DNA of 64,000 nt from an uncultured Macellibacteroides sp. (GTDB lineage Bacteria > Bacteroidota > Bacteroidia > Bacteroidales > Tannerellaceae), in assembly GCF_963667135.1 (NCBI RefSeq), contig NZ_OY762974.1, positions 3,733,054 to 3,797,053 of the forward strand, read 5' to 3'. Shown piece after piece: positions 9,497 through 19,063 of this stretch (positions are counted from its first letter, which is position 1; every line of letters begins with the position of its first letter). A model generated the notes under the pieces. It saw nothing but the letters and a program-made list of their open reading frames with translations, was not told the DNA's origin and did not search any database. Both the position numbers and the translations under genes were made by a program.

Positions 9497-9977
9497 TACA
9501 AGCATAAAATCATTTGAAATAGAAGAGCGCGTAGAGCAGGCAGTTCAAAATTTTGAAGCAGGCTTTAATTGTGCTCAATCTGTATTCCTTGCTTATTCGG
9601 ATGTATTTGAATTAGATCTGGAGATGGCGAAAAGAATGACTGTTTCATTTGGTGGAGGTGTCGGGCGTATGAGGGAAATATGTGGAACAGTTAGTGCCAT
9701 GGCTATGTTAGCCGGTTTCAAATATCCAGTTATTGATACGACCGACCAGCAAGCCCGAACGAGAAACTATGCTATAGTACAGAAGATGTCAGAAATATTT
9801 AAAAGTAAACATCAAACAATTATATGCAGGGAGTTGATGCCTGATTCTGAAACGCAGTCTACTCCCGCCCCATCTATTCGTACGACCGATTATTACAAGC
9901 GTCGCCCTTGTTCCAGATATGTTGCTGATGCAGCCCGCATTGCAGGAGAAATGCTTAAGGGTGAACTTGAGGATTAA
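9486..9977 (+). CDS. C_GCAxxG_C_C family (putative redox-active) protein
   Basis: 163 residues. The cysteine pattern of the C-GCAxxG-C-C family is visible: FNCAQSVF near residue 30, a glycine-rich GGGVGR-EICGTV segment, a CREL cysteine and a late RRPCSRYV cysteine. Members are thought to bind a metal or redox cofactor, by analogy with split-Soret cytochromes, but lack the CxxCH haem motif, which is also absent here. It overlaps the Dabb gene by 11 bases and is followed by a 32-bp terminator hairpin shared with the convergent TPR gene. Confidence 0.85.
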   Translation: MNTNTSIKSFEIEERVEQAVQNFEAGFNCAQSVFLAYSDVFELDLEMAKRMTVSFGGGVGRMREICGTVSAMAMLAGFKYPVIDTTDQQARTRNYAIVQKMSEIFKSKHQTIICRELMPDSETQSTPAPSIRTTDYYKRRPCSRYVADAARIAGEMLKGELED

Positions 9978-9980
9978 ACA

Positions 9981-10049
9981 TCTTTATACCAGAATAAAAA
10001 AAGACCTTGATCATTTCGATCAAGGTCTTTTTTTATTCTGGTATAAAGA
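9981..10049. terminator. Bidirectional terminator, 32-bp perfect stem
   Basis: Arms 9981-10012 and 10018-10049 are exact reverse complements around a 5-base loop, with A7/T7 runs inside the arms so each strand ends its GC-rich stem with U residues. It lies between two convergent genes and almost touches the stop codon of the minus-strand TPR gene. Confidence 0.9.
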
Positions 10050-10052
10050 AAA

Positions 10053-11273
10053 TTATTGGCCACTCATTTTGGCTTCAATTTCTTTTAGTTTATCACCCAT
10101 GTCAAGGTTGTAATAGATACCTCTTAAAGCAATCATAAATTCTGATTCTTCAGGTTTCATTTGATGAGCTTTTTCGAAGTATGGAAGAGCCTTTGTAAAG
10201 AAGTCTTTGGCAACTTTAAGTTCTTCCTGATACTTTTTAGTATCATTAATCATATTTGCTTCTCCTTGTTTGTTAACTCCCTGGTTGTAGTAAACACGAC
10301 CTAAGTTTGAAAGAGCATCAGTATAATTAGGATCTATTTCAAGAGCTTTTTTAAATGATTCTTCTGCCTTGGCAAAATCTTTTAAACCTGTTTCATAAAC
10401 ACGACCTTTCACATCGAACAGCTGAGCGTTATTAGGAGTTTTAGCAATAGCTGTATTCAAATATTCAATAGCTTTTTCGTTTCTATTTGAATAAATGTAG
10501 TTGTTGATAAGACTTAACAGATAATATTGTTCTTCAGGGAAGAGGTTAAGACCTTCTTCAAGAGTCTTTTCTAAGCTTACAGTATCTTTAGCTTGTTCAT
10601 ATTCATAGCAAAGGTATTGATAAACATCATTGCGTCTGTAATCAAATTTCTTAGCATTTTCAAGGCTACTGATCGCCAATTTAGAATCCTGCATCTGAGT
10701 AGCAGCAACAGCAGCATAAAATTGAACTGTCATAAAGTTTGAATCTCTGGCAGCAACGGCTTCACCTTTGAACATTTCGTGATCCGAAATTTTCAAATAA
10801 TGATCAAAGAAAGTATAAGCTTTCTTATAATCTTTCTGGTCAAAGTAATAAGCTCCTCCATTTATATAATAGATATGATTGGCACCTAAAATACCCTTAA
10901 TATCCTTTACAAATTTAGGTTTTACTTTTCCCTTTTCGTTAGGTTGCTGATCCAAAGTATAAGCCTTTTCAAAATAAGGAAGAATACTCAACAATGCATC
11001 ATACATTACAGGTTCATTAGGCTTTTGTCCCAAAATTTGTTTTGTTCTTTCTGCATCAAACTGTTGATTCTCAATAAAACCAGCTACAAACCATGTTTTA
11101 GGATCGTCTTTTGATTCAGCGTTTTCTAATGTACCTTTGATAAGATTTCTTGCTTCTGTGAAGTCAGGACTAGTCCCTTTCACAATACTCTGAGCAGTGT
11201 TCACGTCTTTTTTCTGAGCAAAAGAAGCCGATGCAACAACACAGAGAGCAACTGTTAATAATAATCGTTTCAT
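10053..11273 (-). CDS. Exported tetratricopeptide-repeat protein
   Basis: 406 residues with a signal peptide (MKRLLLTVALCVVASASFAQ). The rest is mostly helical TPR-like repeats; the clearest are around LFDVKGRVYETGLKDFAKAE and YTDALSNLGRVYYNQG. Proteins of this kind scaffold periplasmic or outer-membrane assemblies; no partner can be named. It begins 62 bases after the end of gyrA with no visible -7 box, so it may be transcribed with gyrA. No catalytic domain was recognised. Confidence 0.8.
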   Translation of the reverse strand: MKRLLLTVALCVVASASFAQKKDVNTAQSIVKGTSPDFTEARNLIKGTLENAESKDDPKTWFVAGFIENQQFDAERTKQILGQKPNEPVMYDALLSILPYFEKAYTLDQQPNEKGKVKPKFVKDIKGILGANHIYYINGGAYYFDQKDYKKAYTFFDHYLKISDHEMFKGEAVAARDSNFMTVQFYAAVAATQMQDSKLAISSLENAKKFDYRRNDVYQYLCYEYEQAKDTVSLEKTLEEGLNLFPEEQYYLLSLINNYIYSNRNEKAIEYLNTAIAKTPNNAQLFDVKGRVYETGLKDFAKAEESFKKALEIDPNYTDALSNLGRVYYNQGVNKQGEANMINDTKKYQEELKVAKDFFTKALPYFEKAHQMKPEESEFMIALRGIYYNLDMGDKLKEIEAKMSGQ

Positions 11274-11335
11274 TGCGATTGTAATTTGAAATTAATATAC
11301 TTTATTGTTTAAAAATTATTTTAGAATGTAGATAG

Positions 11336-13912
11336 TTATTCTTCATCTAATTCTGGTTCTTCAAAAGCATCAGATTCAAATAAACTGGACTGCTCCTGAA
11401 TGTTATTTGAAACTTCTTCGTCAATTAGTTCCGAATCATCAGCTAAGACTTCATCCGGTTCGGACATAACCTTGCAAACAGAAGCAATTTCATCGTTACG
11501 TTTTTCAAGATTTATCAAGCGAACACCTTGTGTTGCACGACCAATAACGTTTAAGTCTGATACTTTCATACGAATGGTTATACCTGATTTGTTAATAATC
11601 ATAAGGTCGTTATCATTCGTTACGTTCTTTATATCAACCACTTTTCCTGTTTTATCAGTAATATTGATGGTCTTTACCCCTTTACCTCCACGGTTGGTAA
11701 TACGATAATCATCTATACTTGAACGTTTTCCATAACCGAGTTCCGAAACAACAAGAATGGTTTCGTTTTCGTTGTCTTTAACACAAACCATTCCAACAAC
11801 CTCGTCGGTAGGATCATTTGCATCAAGCGTCATACCACGTACGCCAGCAGCTGTACGTCCCATAACTCTAACGGCACTTTCATTGAAACGAATAGCGCGT
11901 CCATTGCGGTTTGCGATTACAACTTCATTTTTCCCGTTTGTCATTCTAACCTGAATCAATCCATCGTCTTCGTGCAATGTTATGGCATTTACCCCATTCT
12001 GACGTGGACGTGAATAAGCTTCAAGAAGTGTTTTCTTAATAACCCCCTTCTTTGTACAGAATAACAAATAGTGAGAATTAATAAAATCAGTATCAGTCGT
12101 TAAGCGTTTTACGCGAACAAATGCATTAACCTTATCTCCTGCTTCAATATTCAAGAGATTTTGAATAGCCCGGCCTTTCGAGTTCTTTGTACCTTCAGGT
12201 ATTTCAAATACTTTGAGCCAGTAACATTTTCCTCTGGCGGTAAAGAACATCATGGTGGCATGCATTGATGCAGGATAGATATATTCTACAAAGTCGGCAT
12301 CACGTGTTTCAGATCCCTTAGCTCCTACGCCACCTCTGTTTTGTGCACGGAATTCGCTTAACGGCGTACGTTTAATATATCCCATATGAGAGATAGTAAT
12401 AATCATTTCGTCGTCCGAATAGAAATCTTCAGGATTCAGCTCTTCAGAAGCATAAATAATTTCTGTTTTACGGGCATCTCCATATTTCTCTTTTATTTCA
12501 AGCAATTCATCCTTCATAACCTTTCTACAAAGGTCATCATTTGCCAATATTTCATTCAAATACGAGATTAATTTCTCGATTTCTTCAAATTCTGCATGAA
12601 GTTTATCCTGTTCAAGTCCGGTAAGCTGGCGAAGACGCATTTCTACAATAGCCTTTGCCTGAATCTCCGACAATGCGAAGCGGGACATTAAACGCTCCAA
12701 TGCTTCTGCAGGACTTTTCGATGATTTAATAATTGCAATTACTTCGTCAATATTATCAGAAGCAATAATTAATCCTTCCAGAATGTGGGCTCTTTCTTCC
12801 GCTTTTTTCAATTCAAACTTCGTTCTGCGGATAACAACCTCGTGGCGATGCTCTACGAAGGCGCTAATCATATCTTTTAGATTAAGCATTTGCGGACGAC
12901 CTTTCACTAACGCAATGTTGTTTACACTGAAAGAAGATTGCAAGGCTGTAAGTTTGTATAGTTTATTAAGAACTACACTTGCATTCGCATCTCGCTTAAC
13001 ATCAACAACAATACGCATTCCGGTACGGTCTGATTCGTCATTTACGTTTGAAATACCATCCAATCGTTTTTCGCAAACCAAATCAGCAATATGCTTAATT
13101 AACTCAGCTTTATTTACAAGATATGGAATTTCTGTAACAACAATCTTATCATGATTATGTTCATGTTCGATTTCAGCCTTTCCACGCATAACGATACGAC
13201 CCCTACCTGTTTCAAATGCATCTTTAACGCCTGCGTATCCATATATATATGCACCTGTAGGAAAATCAGGTGCTTTAATATACTGCATCAAACCAGGAAT
13301 ATCTATATCCCCTTTTGTGTCAATAAATGCAACTGTTGCATCAATAGCTTCGCTCATGTTATGAGGTGGCATATTTGTTGCCATACCTACAGCAATCCCT
13401 GACCCCCCGTTTACAAGTAAATTTGGAATACGGGTGGGCAATACAGTTGGTTCTTTCAGTGTGTCATCAAAGTTCAACTGAAAATCAACGGTATCTTTAT
13501 CAATATCCCGAAGCATTTCTTCGGCCATCTTGCTTAAACGGGCTTCCGTATAACGCATTGCAGCCGGACTATCTCCGTCAATTGATCCAAAGTTACCCTG
13601 ACCATCTACCAATGGATAACGTAACGACCACGACTGTGCCATACGAACCATTGCAAAATACACGGATGAATCTCCGTGTGGATGGTACTTACCTAAAACT
13701 TCCCCAACAATTCTTGCAGATTTTTTATAAGGTTTATCGGACGTATTACCCAATTCATTCATCCCAAACAGTACACGTCGGTGAACTGGTTTAAAACCAT
13801 CCCTAACATCCGGAAGAGCTCGAGAAACAATAACAGACATTGAATAGTCAATGTATGCCGATTTCATCTCGTCTTCTATGTTAATCTTAATAATTCTGTC
13901 TTGATCAACCAT
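11336..13912 (-). CDS. gyrA: DNA gyrase subunit A
   Basis: 858 residues. The N-terminal breakage-reunion domain has the catalytic tyrosine in [10 protein letters not shown] (Y121) and a quinolone-resistance region [18 protein letters not shown] coiled-coil tower and C-terminal six-bladed DNA-wrapping domain follow, with a GyrA-box-like [10 protein letters not shown] and further RGGKG repeats; the tail is acidic. With GyrB it introduces negative supercoils. S82 keeps the sensitive-type serine; F86 stands where E. coli has D87, which from memory is normal in Bacteroidales. The large subunit gyrB is not in the window. Confidence 0.96.
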   Translation of the reverse strand: MVDQDRIIKINIEDEMKSAYIDYSMSVIVSRALPDVRDGFKPVHRRVLFGMNELGNTSDKPYKKSARIVGEVLGKYHPHGDSSVYFAMVRMAQSWSLRYPLVDGQGNFGSIDGDSPAAMRYTEARLSKMAEEMLRDIDKDTVDFQLNFDDTLKEPTVLPTRIPNLLVNGGSGIAVGMATNMPPHNMSEAIDATVAFIDTKGDIDIPGLMQYIKAPDFPTGAYIYGYAGVKDAFETGRGRIVMRGKAEIEHEHNHDKIVVTEIPYLVNKAELIKHIADLVCEKRLDGISNVNDESDRTGMRIVVDVKRDANASVVLNKLYKLTALQSSFSVNNIALVKGRPQMLNLKDMISAFVEHRHEVVIRRTKFELKKAEERAHILEGLIIASDNIDEVIAIIKSSKSPAEALERLMSRFALSEIQAKAIVEMRLRQLTGLEQDKLHAEFEEIEKLISYLNEILANDDLCRKVMKDELLEIKEKYGDARKTEIIYASEELNPEDFYSDDEMIITISHMGYIKRTPLSEFRAQNRGGVGAKGSETRDADFVEYIYPASMHATMMFFTARGKCYWLKVFEIPEGTKNSKGRAIQNLLNIEAGDKVNAFVRVKRLTTDTDFINSHYLLFCTKKGVIKKTLLEAYSRPRQNGVNAITLHEDDGLIQVRMTNGKNEVVIANRNGRAIRFNESAVRVMGRTAAGVRGMTLDANDPTDEVVGMVCVKDNENETILVVSELGYGKRSSIDDYRITNRGGKGVKTINITDKTGKVVDIKNVTNDNDLMIINKSGITIRMKVSDLNVIGRATQGVRLINLEKRNDEIASVCKVMSEPDEVLADDSELIDEEVSNNIQEQSSLFESDAFEEPELDEE

Positions 13913-14082
13913 TTAGATTTATATTAATTACACGCTATATTTTCTCTCTGAAAAATCGCACTAAGGTAAGGGTTTTCCTCAGACTACGAAAGCTTTTAAT
14001 GTGAAAATTTACTATTTGAGCCTTTTCAACATTTATTGGGTATAAATGGCATGGATTTTGATTAGATGTTCAAATAGATTGT

Positions 14083-14090
14083 TATTTTTG
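14083..14090 (+). promoter_or_regulatory. -7 box of the clpC promoter
   Basis: TATTTTTG matches TAnnTTTG, 25 bases before the ATG, in the intergenic gap divergent from gyrA. Confidence 0.6.
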
Positions 14091-14115
14091 CAAAACTCAT
14101 TACATTAAATACAAA

Positions 14116-16671
14116 ATGAAGAATAATTATACAAAAAGGCTGTTCGATGTCCTTCAATACAGCCGGGAGGAAGCTGTTAGATTACAAAGTAACTTTATTG
14201 GTCCGGAGCACCTTATGCTTGGAATCCTCAGGGATGGCGATGGTAAGGCTTTCAATATGCTTACGGACCTTAATGCCAACTTGTCACTCATAAAAAGAAA
14301 AATCGAACAAAATATTAAGAATATTAGTGATGAAGGCTATGATAATGAAGAAATAGCCGTTACAAAAGAAACTGAGCGCGTTTTGCGGATGAGTATGCTT
14401 GAAGCCAGGCTATTCAAGGAAAATGAAACCGGAACCGAACATTTGCTACTGGCTATTCTTAAAGATGAAAATAATATTGCAGCGCATATTCTTAAAGATG
14501 AAAATATAGATTACAAGGCTATATATAACACTTTAATCAACGGAACTGAAATGAAAAGTTTTGATGAAGAGTTTGAAGGATTACGTGATGGTTTTACGGA
14601 TGATGATGATGACGATGATGATGATAATTTTACAGGGAAAAAAGATCCAGGTCGCTCCTCTTCCGGTTCTCAAGGTTCTGCTCAACCTAAATCGCCCAAT
14701 GACACGCCTGTATTGGACAATTTTGGTTCTGACATGACAAGAGCTGCCATGGAAAACAGATTGGATCCCATTGTAGGACGAGAAAAAGAAATAGAACGTC
14801 TTGCTCAGATTTTAAGTCGTAGAAAAAAGAACAATCCAGTATTAATAGGTGAACCTGGGGTTGGTAAATCAGCAATTGTTGAAGGGTTAGCGTTGCGGAT
14901 TGTTCAACGTAAGGTGTCTCGTATCTTGTTCGACAAGAGGGTGATAAGCCTTGATATGGCTTCGGTTGTTGCTGGCACAAAGTATCGTGGACAGTTTGAA
15001 GAACGTATTAAAGCTATCCTTAATGAATTGTCGAAAAATCCGAATATAATTTTGTTTATAGATGAAATTCATACAATTGTCGGTGCAGGTGCTGCTTCCG
15101 GATCTATGGATGCAGCCAATATGCTAAAGCCGGCTTTGGCCAGAGGCGAAATTCAATGTATCGGAGCGACCACGCTGGATGAATATCGTAAGAATATTGA
15201 AAAGGACGGAGCGCTGGAAAGACGTTTCCAAAAAATTATTGTAGATCCTACAACAAAAGAAGAAACTTTGCAGATTCTTCAGAACATAAAAGACCGCTAT
15301 GAAGAACATCATAACGTCATTTATACTCCTGAAGCACTTAAGGCATGTGTTTCACTTACTGACAGGTACATTAGCGATCGTAATTTCCCTGATAAAGCCA
15401 TTGATGCACTGGATGAAGCAGGATCTCGTGTTCATATTTCAAATATAGTTGTTCCTAAAAATATTGAAGACTTAGAAAAGAAAATCGAAGAAACGAAAGC
15501 AGAAAAGGTTGCTGCAGTAAAATCTCAGAATTTTGAACTAGCGGCAAGTTTCCGTGATAAGGAACGTCAATACTTACTTCAATTGGAAGCAGCAAAGACG
15601 CGTTGGGAAGAAGAATTGCATGAAAGTCGTGAAACGGTAGATGAAGACAAAGTGGCTGAAGTTATTGCCATGATGTCTGGAGTGCCAGTCCAGCGGATAG
15701 CTAAAGCTGAGAATTTAAAGCTGGTTGAAATGGCGGAAGTTCTTAAAAGCAAAGTTGTTGGACAAGATGATGCTGTTCAGAAGGTTGTAAAAGCTATTCA
15801 ACGTAATCGGGTTGGTTTGAAAGATCCTAATAAACCTATTGGAACCTTTATGTTTTTGGGACCAACCGGCGTTGGTAAAACATATCTTGCTAAAAAACTG
15901 GCAGAGTATCTATTTGACTCTGGCGATGCGTTAATTCGTATCGATATGAGTGAATATCTTGAAAAGTTTGCTGTTTCACGCCTGATTGGAGCGCCTCCGG
16001 GATACGTTGGATACGAAGAAGGTGGCCAGCTAACAGAAAAAGTTCGTAGAAAACCTTACTCAGTTGTTTTATTGGATGAAATTGAAAAGGCTCATCCGGA
16101 TGTATTCAACTTGTTGTTGCAGGTGTTAGATGAAGGCCGGTTGACTGACAGTTTGGGCAGACAAATTGATTTTAAGAATACCATTCTGATTCTTACTTCT
16201 AATATTGGTACAAGACAAATTAAAGAATTTGGTCATGGCGTTGGTTTTAACACGCAAGTTGCCGGAGAAACCGATAAAGACTTTACACGTAGTGTTATAC
16301 AAAAAGCGTTGAACAAAGCATTTGCACCTGAATTTTTAAACCGTATTGATGATGTTGTAATGTTTGATCCGTTAGATAAAGAGTCTATTCATAAGATTAT
16401 TGACATTGAGCTGGACGGTTTATACAAACGTGTCATTAATATTGGATATCAATTGGTTCTTACAGACGAAGCCAAAGACTTCATTGCATCCAAAGGTTAT
16501 GATGTACAATTTGGCGCCCGTCCTCTGAAGCGATCAATCCAAAAGTATCTGGAAGACGAAATGGCCGAAATGATAATTAGGGCAACAGTAAGCGAAGGAG
16601 ATACTATTTTTGTAGACTTTGACAAAGAGGCGCAAAAGATAACAACCGAAATTAGAAAAGTGAATTTATAA
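14116..16671 (+). CDS. clpC: ATP-dependent Clp protease ATPase subunit, ClpC type
   Basis: 851 residues. Order: double Clp N-domain (about 1-150), an acidic linker with nine consecutive Asp (D162-D170), first AAA+ domain with Walker A GEPGVGKS, a UVR-like coiled segment (about 440-490), second AAA+ domain with GPTGVGKT, and the ClpB-D2-small C-terminal domain. The UVR motif and the lack of a long ClpB middle domain favour ClpC over ClpB. It unfolds substrates for ClpP or acts as a chaperone in the cytosol. A terminator follows. Adjacent htpG makes this a protein-quality-control stretch. Confidence 0.9.
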   Translation: MKNNYTKRLFDVLQYSREEAVRLQSNFIGPEHLMLGILRDGDGKAFNMLTDLNANLSLIKRKIEQNIKNISDEGYDNEEIAVTKETERVLRMSMLEARLFKENETGTEHLLLAILKDENNIAAHILKDENIDYKAIYNTLINGTEMKSFDEEFEGLRDGFTDDDDDDDDDNFTGKKDPGRSSSGSQGSAQPKSPNDTPVLDNFGSDMTRAAMENRLDPIVGREKEIERLAQILSRRKKNNPVLIGEPGVGKSAIVEGLALRIVQRKVSRILFDKRVISLDMASVVAGTKYRGQFEERIKAILNELSKNPNIILFIDEIHTIVGAGAASGSMDAANMLKPALARGEIQCIGATTLDEYRKNIEKDGALERRFQKIIVDPTTKEETLQILQNIKDRYEEHHNVIYTPEALKACVSLTDRYISDRNFPDKAIDALDEAGSRVHISNIVVPKNIEDLEKKIEETKAEKVAAVKSQNFELAASFRDKERQYLLQLEAAKTRWEEELHESRETVDEDKVAEVIAMMSGVPVQRIAKAENLKLVEMAEVLKSKVVGQDDAVQKVVKAIQRNRVGLKDPNKPIGTFMFLGPTGVGKTYLAKKLAEYLFDSGDALIRIDMSEYLEKFAVSRLIGAPPGYVGYEEGGQLTEKVRRKPYSVVLLDEIEKAHPDVFNLLLQVLDEGRLTDSLGRQIDFKNTILILTSNIGTRQIKEFGHGVGFNTQVAGETDKDFTRSVIQKALNKAFAPEFLNRIDDVVMFDPLDKESIHKIIDIELDGLYKRVINIGYQLVLTDEAKDFIASKGYDVQFGARPLKRSIQKYLEDEMAEMIIRATVSEGDTIFVDFDKEAQKITTEIRKVNL

Positions 16672-16692
16672 CGTTCCTAAGGCTAGTATATA

Positions 16693-16726
16693 AGAAAAGC
16701 CGGACAACTAATTGTCCGGCTTTTCT
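16693..16726 (+). terminator. Terminator after clpC
   Basis: Perfect 15-bp stem AGAAAAGCCGGACAA with a 4-base loop, ending TTTTCT. Confidence 0.85.
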
Positions 16727-16871
16727 ATTTCAGTAGGTTTGAAATATTGGCATAAGAAATAGCCAATATGGCACATTAAACGTTTGGCATTTTATTTGCT
16801 TTTCATCAATCAGCAGGAAAAACTGCGTTTTATATAATAATAATACACATAACATTAATAAATTATTAATT

Positions 16872-18920
16872 ATGGCAAAAGTTGGTCACATAGGTGTTAC
16901 TACAGATAACATCTTCCCTGTCATTAAAAAATTTCTTTACAGCGATCACGAAATTTTTCTGCGTGAACTTGTTTCCAATGCTGTTGATGCTACACAAAAA
17001 ATCAAAACACTTTCGTCCGTTGGCGAATTTAAAGGCGAATTGGGCGATGTGGCTGTTAGGGTGTCTTACGACGATAATACCATAACCATTTCCGACCGCG
17101 GTATTGGAATGACTGCCGATGAAATAGAAAAATACATCAATCAGATTGCATTCTCAAGTGCAGAAGAGTTCCTCGAAAAGTATAAAGATGATAAAGCCGC
17201 CATCATTGGTCACTTTGGTTTAGGTTTTTATTCCTCGTTCATGGTATCTAAAAAGGTGGAGATCATAACAAAATCGTATAAAGAAGGAGCTGTTCCAATG
17301 AAATGGAGCTGCGATGGTTCGCCAGAATATACAATGGAAGAAGCTGAAAAAACCGATAGAGGTACGGATATCGTCCTTTATATTGACGACGATAACAAAG
17401 ATTTCCTCAATAAGGATAAGATAAACGGTCTGCTTACCAAGTATTGTAAGTTCTTACCAGTGCCTATAGCTTTTGGAAAAAAGCAAGAATGGAAAGACGG
17501 TAAATATGTAGATACAGCCGAAGATAATGTTATAAATGATATACAACCTGCCTGGATACGTAAGCCTTCAGATTTAAAAGATGAAGACTATAAGAAGTTC
17601 TATCAAGATTTGTATCCTATGACTGAAGAACCTCTTTTTTGGATTCACCTGAATGTAGACTATCCTTTCAATCTTACGGGTATTCTTTACTTCCCTAAGA
17701 TTAAAAACAATATGGAACTGCATCGTAACAAGATCCAATTATATTGTAACCAGGTATTTGTTACAGATTCGGTTGAAGGTATCGTTCCTGAATTTCTAAC
17801 TTTGTTACATGGGGTAATTGATTCTCCGGATATTCCTCTGAATGTTTCCCGCTCCTATTTGCAGAGCGATTCCAATGTTAAGAAAATTTCAAACCATATC
17901 ACTAAGAAAGTTGCCGATCGTTTGGAAGAGATCTTCAAATCAGACCGCGCTCAGTTTGAAGAAAAATGGGATAATCTTAAGCTGTTTATTCAGTATGGCA
18001 TGCTTAGCGATGAGAAATTCTATGACCGGGGTGCCAAATTTGCTCTTCTTAAAGATGTAGATGGCAAGAGCTTTACATTCGAAGAATACAAAACTCTTAT
18101 TAAAGAAAACCAGACAGACAAAGAAGGAAATACAATTTACCTATATACAAACAATAAAGACGAGCAATACAGCTATATACATGCTGCCAAAGACAAAGGT
18201 TATAATGTGTTGGTAATGGATGGTCAGCTTGACATACATGTAGTAAGTCAGCTTGAACAAAAATTTGAAAAGTCCCGTTTTGTACGTGTAGACAGTGAAA
18301 CGGTTGACAATCTTATCCGTAAGGACGATGCAAACAAAGTACACCTGACTGAAGAACAACAAAATGCTTTGCAGGAAATCTTTAAAAGTCAGCTTCCCAA
18401 GCTAGAAAAAGCCGAGTTTATTGTAACGTTTGAAGCGCTGGGAGAAAACGTGAATCCGGTTATGATTACGCAAAGTGAATATATGCGTCGTATGCGAGAA
18501 ATGGCCGCCATGCAACCAGGTATGTCTTTCTATGGTGAACTCCCCGATAGCTATAGCCTTGTACTTAATGCCGACCATTCTTTAATTAAAGAAGTCCTGA
18601 AAGACGAAGAAACAGTTTGCGCAGAGAAAATAAATCCGCTTCTTGCTGATAAAAAAGGATGGGAAGCCCGTAAAGCCGATCTGCAAGCCAGTCAAAAGGG
18701 TAAAAAGGACGAAGAGATCCCTGTATCTGATAAAGAAGACTTGGATAACACAAGTAAGAAGATCGAAGAAATTACGAACGAATGTAATTCTGTTTTCGCT
18801 GCCTACGCGCAATCAAACAAGAAAGTTAGTCAGCTGATAGACTTAGCCCTGTTATCTAACGGTATGCTTAAAGGAGAAGCACTTAGTCGCTTTATCAAAC
18901 GAAGTGTCGAATTAATTTAA
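16872..18920 (+). CDS. htpG: Molecular chaperone HtpG (Hsp90)
   Basis: 682 residues. N-terminal GHKL ATPase domain with NAVDA (Mg-binding Asn), DRGIGM and GHFGLGFYS motifs; middle domain with the SRSYLQSD segment supplying the catalytic Arg; C-terminal dimerisation domain. The length fits Bacteroidales HtpG, longer than the E. coli protein because of a lysine-rich charged insertion near residues 580-630. Cytosolic ATP-driven chaperone. The intergenic upstream region is AT-rich with no exact TAnnTTTG box, so control by an alternative or stress promoter is possible but not shown. Confidence 0.95.
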   Translation: MAKVGHIGVTTDNIFPVIKKFLYSDHEIFLRELVSNAVDATQKIKTLSSVGEFKGELGDVAVRVSYDDNTITISDRGIGMTADEIEKYINQIAFSSAEEFLEKYKDDKAAIIGHFGLGFYSSFMVSKKVEIITKSYKEGAVPMKWSCDGSPEYTMEEAEKTDRGTDIVLYIDDDNKDFLNKDKINGLLTKYCKFLPVPIAFGKKQEWKDGKYVDTAEDNVINDIQPAWIRKPSDLKDEDYKKFYQDLYPMTEEPLFWIHLNVDYPFNLTGILYFPKIKNNMELHRNKIQLYCNQVFVTDSVEGIVPEFLTLLHGVIDSPDIPLNVSRSYLQSDSNVKKISNHITKKVADRLEEIFKSDRAQFEEKWDNLKLFIQYGMLSDEKFYDRGAKFALLKDVDGKSFTFEEYKTLIKENQTDKEGNTIYLYTNNKDEQYSYIHAAKDKGYNVLVMDGQLDIHVVSQLEQKFEKSRFVRVDSETVDNLIRKDDANKVHLTEEQQNALQEIFKSQLPKLEKAEFIVTFEALGENVNPVMITQSEYMRRMREMAAMQPGMSFYGELPDSYSLVLNADHSLIKEVLKDEETVCAEKINPLLADKKGWEARKADLQASQKGKKDEEIPVSDKEDLDNTSKKIEEITNECNSVFAAYAQSNKKVSQLIDLALLSNGMLKGEALSRFIKRSVELI

Positions 18921-18941
18921 TCGACAAATCAACGTAAATAC

Positions 18942-18977
18942 AAAGAGGAGGAGCATAAAGTTCCTCCTCTTTTTTTG
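18942..18977 (+). terminator. Terminator after htpG
   Basis: AAAGAGGAGGA pairs with TCCTCCTCTTT across a 9-base loop and runs into seven or more T. Confidence 0.85.
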
Positions 18978-18997
18978 TTTATATCTAAAGTTTCAGT

Positions 18998-19005
18998 TAC
19001 TTTTG
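18998..19005 (+). promoter_or_regulatory. -7 box upstream of the patatin-barrel gene
   Basis: TACTTTTG matches TAnnTTTG, about 60 bases before the ATG at 19064. Confidence 0.55.
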
Positions 19006-19063
19006 AGTGCGTAATTAAGTTGTTTACCCATATTCCTATTTGAAATTATTAAAAATCTAACAG

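Noticed and set aside
13650-13675. Phe86 in GyrA at the place of E. coli Asp87, as a quinolone-resistance mutation
   Set aside because: From memory this residue is normal in Bacteroidales GyrA, and the key Ser82 is unchanged; strain comparison would settle it.
11400-13794. Several plus-strand frames of 60-142 codons opposite gyrA
   Set aside because: They lie entirely within gyrA, have no promoter or recognisable domain, and reflect codon bias of the real gene.
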